Positions 1 through 12,600 of a DNA stretch of 64,000 bases are shown here, in pieces. The first letter of the stretch is position 1; each line of letters opens with the position of its first letter. A program made the translations under genes and the position numbers. Source of the DNA: Cristatella mucedo (Eukaryota; Bryozoa; Phylactolaemata; Cristatellidae); contig WPIO01000002.1 of assembly GCA_009760855.2 (NCBI GenBank), positions 15,669,001 to 15,733,000 on the forward strand, read 5' to 3'. Below the pieces are notes generated by a model. It saw only the letters and a program-made list of their open reading frames with translations. It ran no database searches and was not told the DNA's origin.

Positions 1-640
1 TACATCTTTAGCCGATTTCATCACCAACCACAATGCTGGCTTTCATTTTTTTCTGAGAATGCTCGGCTCTACATATCCTTTGACTCAACTAAGCCCCTTT
101 TCACGGTGGAGTCACTTGGTTCTTCATTTCTGACGTCGACAGTATTCTAACTTGGATCGTCACTGGCTTCTCAAGCTTAGCAACTATCCGACCAACTTAT
201 TATTTAGGACATGCCTAGTGTCACTCTCAAGCTGGAAGACCTCGCCCAATAGGTCGCCCAATAGGAAACAGTTCATCTAGCATCTATCCAGTACGTTTTT
301 CCATAATCTAGGTGCTCTTTTCCTGTCAAAAATGGTTGCAATCGGTGGTAAGCTCCAGGCATTTGGAGCAGACCAAATGAAGGCACAGTTTCAAAGGGTT
401 TTAAATTCGTTTAGTCACGGCGAGCCGACCAAAATCAACAGAGCGGGTGATGTGGGAGGTGGGAGGCCTGATTAAGAAGTAGTTTCAACTTGGTAGGCCG
501 GAGCACGAGAATAGAAGGATTCAAAGGTGACTGAGGGGACCTAGAAGTCGATACCCTGCTTGATGGTGAGCCAGTGCAAATCATTGAGCAGTGGTGTAAT
601 GCAGCAGTTTTGATGTTTGCACGTCCTTCACTTGCTCAGC
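1..640. mobile_element. two decayed family A (L2/CR1-clade) LINE fragments, opposite orientation
   Basis: Family A is the dominant non-LTR retrotransposon here; see the copies at 46303-49055 and 7840-9398. Bases 1-240 read on the plus strand like the family A palm region around the YADD motif, very degenerate. Bases 340-640 match the 3' third in minus orientation (the stretch with ggagccagtgcaa and gcagtggtgtaatgc). Neither has an open frame. Confidence 0.6.
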
Positions 641-888
641 GTCAGATGCTTTTAATTGGTTTTTCTCCTTTTTCCAAGTTTATATATCAAATTTTGTGTT
701 TACTTGATTTTGATTAGCCGGGCGATAATTCTGCATGCTTAGTCCTTGTTAGGCTGACTTAGCTATAGTCCGAGCATGTGTGAACTTGGGTCATTAATTC
801 AGGATTGTGTGCATCGTTAAGTCGTTCTCACTTTGGACAAGAGAATGTTTACATATGTTAATGGTACAATTGGGTTGATCTTCCTTAG

Positions 889-1018
889 GTCTCTTTGTAA
901 GATCCATGATAGCTGCATTCGAATCTATGATGTTTGAGAATGTGGCAAACCTCTATGACCAATACTGCTCGTACCATGCACGATGGAAGCCCGACCCTAC
1001 GACGGCTGGTTGCAAAAT
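889..1018 (+). CDS. ANAPC5: ANAPC5 exon a ([16 protein letters not shown] segment)
   Basis: The exon follows a ttccttag acceptor and ends at AAAAT|gtaagt. It encodes a helical stretch beginning [16 protein letters not shown], which aligns with GLFLRHMILAYSKLSF of vertebrate ANAPC5, followed by a tail beginning [15 protein letters not shown]. It enters in phase 1 and leaves in phase 2. No earlier exon is visible in bases 1-888, which hold LINE remnants, so the gene continues to the left of the window. Confidence 0.85.
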
Positions 1019-3600
1019 GTAAGTATTTGCTCGATGCTCGACGCCTTCTTATTAGTGTCTAGCGACCGGCTCTCAATGAATTACCTGCAATAAGTTTACC
1101 GAATAAAGTAGCAAGGCAGTTTAGATATACTGGAAAGGTATCAAGTCAATGTTTAAATAACACGTGATGTCAGCATGCACAATCACTTAAGGGACATTAA
1201 AGTGGATGGAGCAACTGCTTTGAGAAACTGGCGAGGATTTAATTGTTTTTAATGTCTTCGACTCAAGGGGGGTAGTGACATGAGTTGGTATGAGTTGCCT
1301 TAGCACCATGTAAAGTGAGGTACGGCCTCGATATGCTGCTTGATGGGGAGCCATTGCATGTCGATGAGAATTTGTGTATAATGTGGCACGAATGACATTC
1401 ATGACAGACAAGTTTAGTAGTAGGGTGTTGCCTCAACTGTTAGCATCTCATTGAACAGGCAGGAAGACCTGGCGACTTTTGAAAGGAGATTAAGTAAGGG
1501 CAAGGTAATCACAACACTGAATGTCAAGTGTATGTGCATGTAAACACTATCTGAACTTTTAGCTGAAATGCACATACACTGCCGATATGGACCTTGCATA
1601 TATTTATATGTTAATAGTGACATTTTAAGTAATTTGTGACATTTGCCTGAGCTATTCTTGGTTTGAAACCATTAGACGCATTGTTTAAACTAGGTATCTC
1701 GCATGCAGTAAGCAAGCAGGCTTGGCTAACGAGGAATATGGTTGTTTCTCTTGTTTCTTATCTCTACTAATTCTAGCAAGAAAGTTCGTTGCTTCACTTG
1801 GCAAGATGGCACACTCTGTCACGAGGCAAGATAGTGCATCGGTGTCTTCTGTGACCATATTATGACTTCTTCGACAATGACTCAACTAAACGAGTCCACA
1901 GGCAGTGAGCTCCCTATTACATGCACATGTTGCCTGCTGATTATGCAGCTCATCACCAGAAGTTTAAAACTATCAGTAATTCTGCTCCTGAGATTTTTGC
2001 TGCAATGAAATGACGTTTCACCCCTCTCTCTTTTCCAGGTGGCTGTTGATGGTATTGTTGGCAGTCATTAGTCACCGCTTGCATTCCCTTTGTTTAAAGG
2101 TATTGAGTAGATGTCGTTGTTCAGGTGGGGATAGTCTTAAGCCGGTAGTTGACTTAAATTTTGTGCCTACTAGGATGTTGCACTAGGTTACCAAACCCCA
2201 GTTTATCATGTTGGACACACCTGTGCACTTGCTCGATAGCTTAGCTGAGAGAAGTCTTTTTCATGTTTCTCTCTTAGCCCAGCCCAGTTCACATCATCCC
2301 TTCTCTCTTTATCATGTCATGACTTAGGTTCGACGCAGGTTCCTGTTGCATGCGTCTACTGATTTGATTTCAGCTATCCAGTTTCAAATCACCTGCGTCC
2401 TCTGAGTAAACTTATAGTGCATTCTTTTCTGTACATTAGTCCTAGCTTGTGATGTAGTATAAATGGTATTTGGTTTCTTCTGTCTGTGCTTTTCAGTAGC
2501 TGTCAGGCTCTCTTGTCTTTGACCTTCTGTGCAATCGACTTATTTTCAGCTATATGCTCATCTCTTGTGAGTTTTTGCCGCGATCAAGAACTAGAAACTT
2601 TATTTTATTAGGTGATCATGCCTTGGATGAAAATGCATGTCTACACACCAGTATACACAAACATAACTTGACCAAGCATTGATGTTATTGGGGGTTCAGT
2701 GCTTTGTCCTTACTGAATCCTGTCCATGGTGACCTATTTGATTGTAAAGCAGCTGTAGTGCACATTTTGTTCTTCCGGTGCTGAGCTCTTTCACATTGGC
2801 AGGTGTGATTTTATACTGAAATACCTAAATCGTCTTACTTCTTTGCTGCGAGCCCAAAAGTAATGAAACATGGCTTACCCTTTTTGAAGACAGCATATTC
2901 TGCCTTGACTCTGCTTGCCTGACATCCATTAACATCAGATGTGACTAGGTAGACTCACACTCACTGGTTGGAGCTCGTTCTCCAATGTTCTCCGATTTTG
3001 GCATCGTACGTTTTGGTAGCTCCTGGCTAGCTGCTAGTGTTGTTTTCTTCATGATAGGGGCGCCGATAAGCAGCCAGTCGGTGTGTACTGGTCGCGAAAG
3101 CAAGCCGAACAGCACCTGCGACGTAAGGCAAGTGCTTCTACAGTTGCACGCTATCATCTGCTCGGTAGCCTCTCTCGGCTTGGTGATCGTGGCTGCTGCC
3201 ATAGTCGAGAGATTCCAAGCATGCTGTACGTTTTTTGTGGGCCACTGAGCGATTTCTTTCGGTTAAGTGTCCTAGTTGATAGGTGCCTGAATACAGCCCT
3301 ATCTAATGCTCCACGACCTGTTCCTTAGTTGTCACTGCAGCACGGTCCTTAGTGGCTCTTTCTGTCACTAGCTTTTTCCAGTCTTGGGTAAGAAAACGAT
3401 TCGAAAAACTGTATTTAAAAGATATACAGCCAGCCAAACCGGCATGCTCACACATATATACACCCACCCTCACACTCACATGCCCACTCGTGTACATATG
3501 CACACCCACGTACACGCACAAGCAGCCAAACACAAGCACACACCCCTACGATTAGTGTATAAATATAGAGATGGAGAGATTGAGAGTGGTGTGTGTGTGT

Positions 3601-3679
<79 letters not shown>

Positions 3680-6600
3680 TGTGCATTTATAATTACAAGC
3701 ATAGGTGTTGGTGTGAAAGCCATGAAATGAAAGCAGATGTAAGCAATAAGGCCATATTACTTTCCTTTTGAATAAAGGCCCCGTTGTGCTTTCTCTATCT
3801 CTGTGAATCTAGGATTGATCATGTAGTAATGAGTTGCTCTTGGAACGTGAATATACATCAACTGTATTTCCTTTCTCTCTAAACAAGTATGTCAGGTATG
3901 AGGGGAGCTTGCATTTCAAGATGGTATGAGGAGCGATTACCAATTTTCTGTGGTACAGCTAACCCTCTTTATCGGCAAAGTGGCTTCACAAGTTTCAAGG
4001 TGCGAGGCAACTCGTGTTCATTAGCAGGAGTACCTGCACAGAAGCTCGTAGAAAAAGTGTGTGCAAATGCGAGCGATAACTCGCTAGCATTGGCTTGAAG
4101 CGCTGGAGAGGTGAGTTGCTGTTACCACTTTAGCACGTGAATGCTAGCGCAAATGCGCGTGCATGCTGCCAGCTGTACTCAAAGTACATAGCTACCTGCG
4201 ACCGGATCGCCTACAGCTGCTGGTCATCGAACCATATTGTAAGAGTTAAGTTTGTTAGTTAGGTAGTTGGTTTTGCAGTAACTGACCTAATGCTTAAATT
4301 ATGCAAGGTGCGATATTTTTGGTACTACTTTGAAAGTAAATCTATGATGAGTTTCGTGTTAAAAGGGGAGATTATGTGCATATCTAGCTGCAATCGGCCA
4401 TCTCATAGTTGAAATTGAACTTTCCTTGCTATGGCATCCTGTGCCAAGCAAAATAAATGCATGCATATAATCTACCCGTGATTCTTCACACAATGGTGGA
4501 ACTTACTAAATAGTTAATATGAGTTTAAAAATGGTTCGCATGTCTGTACGGTCCTTATGAAACTCAAATGCTGATTTACTAGCTGACGCTGCAGAATGGA
4601 TTTAATAAACTTGAAATTATGTTAGTTTTATAAAAAATATTAAATATATTTTTGGTGTATGTTTTCATTTTTTCTTCTGTGAAGATTTTGCTCCATTAAG
4701 TACAAAATCTATCGACTGCTCTATTGACTTTCTGGTTTAATGGTATTGTTTAATGGATAAATAATGGTTTGCTTCATTAACTAAAAGTTTTGCAGACAGT
4801 GCTTACTTGCTTATTTTACTTGCTTACATGCTTAGGTCAGCAGACATGCAGGTCTGCCTTCTGAAGCAGAGTTTCCCTAATTTTTCAGGGCTTCTAGCCA
4901 GTTATCACTTTACTAGTCTAGTATTAAGTTGAGCAGTTCAATAATTGTATCGATGCAAGTTCGGTAAGAATAATTAGAAGGATCACAATCGGGGTAAGAA
5001 TATTTTGAAACATAATTTGTAGGTGCTTCCGAGCTGGTCTCTGACCATAGGTTTTATTATGGGATTCTTTTACCACTGTACAGCAGCACATTCGTCCTTA
5101 TGTATGGGGTGATTGGAAACCGTGTTGCTTTTCGTAAGCCGTAAGCCGTGGTAGAAAAAAATTAGGGATCAGTCACTTCCATTGTGACACGAACCCATGG
5201 CTGCAGGTCTACTTCCTAACTCTGCTTCTTTTTTCTCGAGGGAGGTAGCATGCTGACTACTTGGACTCTTAGCGTTTAAACGTGTTGCTTATAGGGAGCT
5301 ATGCTGGTCTCATAGAGAAGAGCTATTTTGCATTTTTTTATAACTTTTAAACGTGTTGCGTATCGGGCGCTATGCTGCTCTCATAGAGAAGAGCTATTTT
5401 GCATTTTTTTTATAACTTTTGTACACTCATGACAAGTGACCAACAATTGCTGCCCATCATTAGAGCCCATATGGACTGCCAGTTGATAGAGTGCATACAA
5501 GGGCCACGAGGTAGCGCCGCTAGCACGGTAGCCCCGCTTTAAGTCGTAAGCGTGAGTGGCCCAGTATTGAGCAGCAGGTCCTAGGTGATGCTTGTCAAGG
5601 CTGCGAGAGTCGCCAGCTGACAGCCCAGGCCACCCTGTAAGAGAGCAAAGCAGCAAGGACATCCTGGCCAGGCATAGCGTAACAAGCAGCAAGACCGTGT
5701 AACATTCTGCCAACTTCAGCTGGGTTGGTGGGGGCCGCCCCCCTGTAGCTTGGTCGCTTGTGACCGGCCACGAAGATCTGACGTCTATTCAGTTGTCTCA
5801 CTCTGGCCTTCAGAACTTGGAGCAGCTCCAGGGGCGCGCCACGAAGATCGAGAAAGCAAGTTTAAAGTGCAGAGGATCCTGCCAGCTCTTCCAGGCCTTG
5901 CAGAAGCTTCTAAAAGCAAGTGCATTACGAGGACCTCATGGATCGGCACACTTCGATGAGGTTACTTTATACAGAAGGCCTGGTTCATTTGGGCAATGGC
6001 AATTCGAATCGGTTGACTGATCGGGCAATGAAGCTAATGCCTGATTTGGTATGCCGGAAGGGATTGCCAACGTTTCAAAGGTGTAGAATTCAGTGCTCAG
6101 CTAGCTTTTGCCATGCAGCGCTGCGACTGCAGAGTCGAGTGCGAGCCGATGGTGATGCATCAAATGATGTAGTATATGCACAGGCATTGGCATTAGACTG
6201 CGTGCGTTGTCGAGCACACGCTTCATGTGCTGCTTATTTCCGGGCGGGCACGATCGTGCAGGCCTTTCTGCTGGAGCACTGCGAGCGAGCCGCCGGCACA
6301 CCCACGGAAGTTCGACAGGACATGGTGCAGCTGTTGAAAATGAACCCGTCACTTACGAAGACCGTAAGCAACATTCTCCTCGAGCTTTCGGTGGTGGATT
6401 TTGTCTGCTGTCTAATCCTTGCTACTGCTCCTATATGTCTTATTCTTTCCATCCAATTGTAGTACTATGTCGACTTGCTTAATAGTCAAAGAGTGAAGGA
6501 ATACTGCTGCACTATGGATAACCTGCATCACTACTTCGACTCAACATCACTTTTGCGCACTAGTAATCAGTCTGCAGTAGTAACAGCAAAGAAGTCTGAC

Positions 6601-9600
6601 GAAGATGTCAATCGCTCATTCAGATACGCTGCTCTAACGATTGCTTCCGTTTGCGCTCGATTCGGACATGGGTATGCACTTGTACAACAGTTTAGAAAAA
6701 TCTTATCTGAAACCTCATTCCTACTACAGGTGCCACTTCTTGCATTTATTTGCTTTCTTGTTATTACTCACCATTCAATTACATTTCCCTTTGCAGCAAA
6801 TGTAAAGCACCTAGAAAGAGATTGAGTTCTCTGAGGGCACTTTGTCAAGTGCATTATTGTTATTATTACGTGTGCATTCTTGTAATTGCCTTATCGTGTT
6901 GTGATAGGATTTTGCTCAGGCAATACTGATTTCTTCGATTATTTGATTAGTAAGCTGCCATGCTGTGACATGTGATGCAGTAGCCTTGCCCAATTGATGT
7001 TGGCCGTTGGGAAATTGTATTGGCAATCCATTGGCATGCTATAATTCCTTGGCTTAATAATTGTGTCCACTAGTCGGGATCCCTGCGGTTCATTGCATTT
7101 CGCTATGCTGACACACGCATACATCTTGTGCTCCCTAGGCAGTTTGTGCTTATCCTAGTTCTACAATTCTTAAAGAAGGTGCAAATGCACTGGATGGCTG
7201 TATGAATTTTCTAGATTAACGAATTTTAGATGTCATGGCAATTGTGATTAGAAAATAATAAGAATAAGGCATTTATATAGTGCCCCATGAAGTCCAAATT
7301 TCTTTGTTGACACTTGTCATATGCTGAAAAGGAAGCATGTCAGCTGATTTGTGCAATACATCCACAGTGCCGGCTTGCATATGCACACAAAGGATAGTTC
7401 AAAAGGACCTAAATCAAATGCTGTAAGGAACAGGTACGTTTTGAGCTTCTTTTAAATACCATCAAGTCAGCGAATGTTATGTTATGCTTCCAGCCATCCT
7501 GAGCCGCTACTTCCATTCTACTCACTACCTCAGCTGCTCTCCTGTCTCAGCTGTGCTTCTCTCTTCACTTTGTGTTAAATGAAGTGTGTTGGTTACCAAA
7601 TGCTTACCGGAAGCCGCTTAGGCTTTGGGTGCTCTATGCAAAACTCTCTGGCGTAACAAGCCACATTGTCTTTGTGACTTTGTACAGTTAGAAACGGAGA
7701 TAAGTTACATTTCATGGCAGTACTTCATTCAGGAGTGAGATCCAGACTCTGAGTGCATATGAACTTAAGGCGCAGTCTCAAAAGGATTTGAGGTTGTTCA
7801 GAGATTGCAGCTAATAGACTTGAGCAGCAGGAGCAGGTGATAATAATAATAATAATAATATTGCACTTGATAAAGCGCCCTCAGAGAACTTAATCTCTTT
7901 CTAGGCGCTTTACATTTGCTGCAAAGTGATACGCAATAGAATAGTAAGTAAAATCATGCTTGAAAAACAAACAAAATGAATAACATGGTTAGGGGTTACA
8001 TGCACTGGGTCAGCATGCAAATGTGGTTAGTGGCAGCATGAACAGTGTCAGCACGCATAAGCACATCGAGGACGAATCACAGGGACCCACTAAATGCTGT
8101 CCTAAATAGGTATGTTTTTAAGTTTCTTTTAAATGTGGTCAGGTCAGGGGATGTTCTGATGCAGGTCGGGAGGGAGTTCCAGGCTGTGGGAGCATACGAG
8201 CTAAATGCACGGTCTCCAAAGGATTTAAGGTTTGTACGAGGTATTTCTAGACTGTTGGATTCCGAAAAGCGAGTGGTACGATGCTTTGCCTGATGGGGTA
8301 GTATATCTGAAAGATAGGCTGGAGCCATAGAATGAAGAGACCTAAAAGTGAGCGACAAAACCTTGAAGTCAATCCGTTGCTTGACTGGTAACCAGTGCAG
8401 GTCGGCGAGAAGTGGAGTAATGTGGCAACTGCGACGCTCACGACAGACAAGCCTAGCTGCAGAGTTTTGCACCAGCTGCAATCGCCTGATCGCACATGCT
8501 GGTAGGCCAGTAAGCAGTGAGTTGCAGAAGTGGAGACGAGATGTCACGAATGCATGGACCAACTTGGACGTGGTATCCTTATCTAAACAAGCCCTAATTT
8601 TAGCAATGTTATGAAGCTGAAAATAGGCTGATTTGACTGTGGAGCTGATGTGGTCGTCTAACGAGAGGTCGCTTTGGAATATGACACCTAGATTTCGAGC
8701 TGATGCAACTGGAGATATGCTGGCAGAGCCAATTTTGAAAGTCAGCCTTTCCAATTTCTGAATAACACTAGGTTTGCCCATAACTAGTAAGTTAGTTTTA
8801 TCATCGTTAAGTTTTAGAAAATTTGCTGCCATCCATGATCGGATGTCATCAATGCATGCAGCAAGTGAGTTGAGAGAATTTGAGGTGCTCGAAGGCTGGG
8901 AGGGATCAAAGCAAAGGTACAACTGAGTGTCATTCGCATAGAAGTGAAAGCCTAGATTGTGCTTGGCAATCACATCAGCGAGAGGGAGAGTATAAACGGT
9001 GAAAAGGACCGGACCTAGCACCGAGCCTGAGGTACTCCATATTTTAGAGGTACTTCAGATGATCTTTGTCCATTCACGTCAACACTCTGGAGTCTCCCAC
9101 TGAGATAGGACCTGAACCACTGCAGAGCAGTGCCAGTGATGCCCAGGCGAGATGAGAGGTGCTCTAGAAGTACTTTGTGATCGATGGTGTCAAAAGCTGC
9201 CGAAAGATCGAGCAAAACAAGAAGAGACACTCTACCCATGTCTGCATTCCTAAGTAGGTCGTTGTATACCCGAAGCAATGCTGACTCTGTGGAGTGATTA
9301 GCTCTAAAGCCAGACTGGAACTTACTAGCAAGGTGTGAGGTTTCGATATACGAGTTCAGCTGGTCTGCCACGACCCGTTCCATGATAGGATTAGCCTGAT
9401 TAGGACGTCTTACGAATATATTTACATGGAAAGAAAATGAAGAGAGTTAAAAATAAGTGACACAACGAAGACAATATGATGCAGGATGGAGGCCAGTCTT
9501 ATTGCAATTGCAGGAAGACTTACTTATAGTCAACTAGCTATGTCTAGCTGGGAAGTTACAGATGTGTAGGCCAGGCTGCTTGTTGTATCCTCATGCAATC

Positions 9601-12600
9601 AAGTCCGAATTTTACAATGCTACGTTGCTGAAAGTAGCTAGATTGGCCTGATGTGGTCATCAGGTGAAAGTTGATCTTGGAACACAGCACTCCGGATGTG
9701 TGCAGCGGCCAAATGAGATATGTTAGCCGAGGCCATTTTTATGGTTAGGCTTGTTATCCAGTTAATCCTTTGCACTAGCTTAGGCCACAACTGTCGTCTG
9801 TTTTATTGTCAGTCAACTTGAAAACGAGAATCGCTGTTGTAAAATTCACAATGTAGCACAGCAGACGGGTGCAGCTATCATTTCAAGCTGTATCTTGGAC
9901 TAACTAGTAATGGGCTAGCATAGTGATTCACTTAGAAATTGAAAACCTAACCTTCGAATCGGCATGACAGTGTATCTCGCATAGCTTCGGCACTCAGTTT
10001 GGATGCCGTGTTCCAAAGTGACATTTTACTAGATAACCACATTCGGTCCACAGTCAAGTCTTCCTACTTTCAGCTGCATGCCACGGAAAGAATCAATTTG
10101 GGCCTACTTAGATGAAGATGCCTAAGCCAAGCTGTTCCATGCATTCGTGACATACCGTCTCAACTTCTTAAACTCATTACTTGCAGATCTGCCTTCATGC
10201 CCAATAACCTTCTGAAGTTGTTCGAAATTCTGCAGCCAGGCTTGTCTGTCCTGAGCGTTGCAACTGCCACATATAAACCACTTCTCACCGATCTGCCTTT
10301 GACTCTCATCAAACAGAGCATCGACCTCAAGGTTGTGGTGCTCAGTTTTAGGTCACTTCGTTCTATGGATCCAGCATGCCCATCGGACATCGATTACGAT
10401 GTACATTCTAATTAGGCTTCCCACTACTGCACCCGCTTTTGTTACTCAAGTCGTTTAGCTGTGCTTCTAACATTAAATCCTTAAAAGACCACACTTTAAG
10501 TTCCTATCAATGGTGTAGCCAGAATTTTTATCTAGGGGGCAAGACCTGCGAGATTTTCATATAGGTGATGCTAGACCTGCTCATCGAGTGTAAGTGGGGC
10601 AGAATTTCATAGTTAATGATGGTCTGGCCCCTTACCCTCCATAGAAATGGGGGCGGCCTAGTCACTGCCTCTGCTGCTTGGACGTGGCAAAGGCCCCTTG
10701 GCTCTGCCACAAGTTCGTATGCTCACGAAGCACGGAACTCACTTCATACTGAGGTCACGAAATCCCCTATCTTGATGACATTTAAAAAGAAGCTAAATAC
10801 CACCTGTTGCTCATACCTTGTGAATTATCCTTTGTGTGTCCATGTATGCGAATACTGTGCATGTAATCACTACCCAACTTACAAGCTTACCTTTCAGCTT
10901 ATGGAAAGTGCCCAGAAAGAGATTTAGTTCTGGTGGGTTCTATACAGACGTTCTAATAAATATAATTATTATACATACAATAACTTCAAATTGAGAATCA
11001 ACTAGAGGAATGCTTTAAAGTTTTTGAACGAGTAAGTCTCAAAAACTGTGCATTTATAACCTTCTGATGGTAGTTGCACCACATCAAAAATGCCTTTGTC
11101 TGACCTGTGCACGTAGGAAGTCTGTGATTGTTTACCCATTTTTACCCATATTTTTTCATTGTGCAATGAAGGATACTAACTTTGTGACATATCATGCACC
11201 TATGGCAGATATTCCCACATATCTAAGACCGCAGTTATAATAATTAGTTCTCCGGATATATTGCTAGTATCCTTAATGATGTAATTCCTGGTTTTGTACT
11301 CCATAATGGGCAAACCAGCTTTGTTTTTTAAGCTTAGTTTTTGCTATGTTAATGTCTCAACTAGCTGTTTTACTTGGGTATTTAGCTGCACAACTAGTTC
11401 CGCATTGATATTGTACATTCACTTGGCATTTTGATCTTTACTTTTGCAAAATTGGTGTACACCCAATGATTCTAGGGCAGATGAATACATAGGTTGTCAT
11501 GCGTGTTAAGTGTGTTGGGCTTGGTTTGATCAGCACTTTGTTCTGACTGCATTCAATTTCTCTTGGCTTTATTCATCATTGCCTTGCCATCCCTTGACCT
11601 AGAAAAGCTAGCGAAATCCTGGCGATAGGCCCCTTGTGTTTCTCAATCAATGCAGTCGTGGGAGAACCTGGCTGGTCTATTTTTAGTGAGCAAGCAATTG
11701 CTGCCGTGATGGAGTCGATTCGCATGGCACAGGAAGCTGGTGACAACGCTTGCCTACAGCATGCCACTGTATGTATGCCGAATGTGCTCCATCATGAGGT
11801 CCATGCTAATAATGCCTTGTGCTGCTGCTGCTGCTCACTTATCAGTTCATGCTGTGTAGCACCATTTCTTGCTTCATGCATCAAGTTATTTGTATCCGTC
11901 TTAGAGCTGGTTGAATTATCTGAACGACCAAAGTTCATCCTGTCCTGTCAGCCATATTGACAATGCCATACACAAGTCGAATGAACTCAACCTTCAAGTA
12001 AGTGACTTGCTCGCCTGTCGCTTCGACAGTTCCATGTAATAATAATAATAATGCACTTGATAGCGCTTTTAAGCGCCCTCAGAAAACTCAATCTCTTTCT
12101 AGGCACTTTACATTTGCTGCAAAGGAATTCGTACTTGACCATAGCTGTGTATAACACTTATGTAATTCATTGAGTGAGTTTTCAAATCCAGACTTGTGCT
12201 GTGCAGCACAACCCAGTAGGCCTCTATTATGATTCTCAAACATTGAGAGATGCATTCCTGTGTCTACACCATCAACCATTATAGTTAGTGCAAAGTTGAT
12301 AATTTTAGTAAGGATAATAATGAAGCATTTGTGTTTCGTCCCAAGATAACTAAATATATTTTTATGCACCCGACATATTTTGGAAAGGAAGCGTGTCAGC
12401 TGCTTATCGAAAACATGTACAATATGATTACATCTAGTACGCATAAGACAGTTTACTCTGACGGACTAAATGCTGTGAGGAACTGGATTATCTAACTTCT
12501 TTTTAAGTGCCATCAATTTAGGAGATGTCGTGATGGTAGTCGGTTGTGACTTTCTGGCTTTGGGACCATTGGAACTGAAGGTGCAGTCGCCGAAGGGTTT

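Noticed and set aside
2945-3328. Overlapping ORFs on both strands as a gene or ANAPC5 exon
   Set aside because: No motif, no match to the missing linker, and mutual overlap in several frames.
3384-3771. Histidine/threonine- or valine/cysteine-repeat peptides
   Set aside because: They are translations of the GT microsatellite.
8045-8614. Plus-strand ORFs over the LINE at 7.8-9.4 kb (and the same at 46.5-47.1 and 56.7-57.3 kb)
   Set aside because: They are antisense shadows of the reverse-transcriptase C-terminal domain and recur identically in each copy only because the LINE does.
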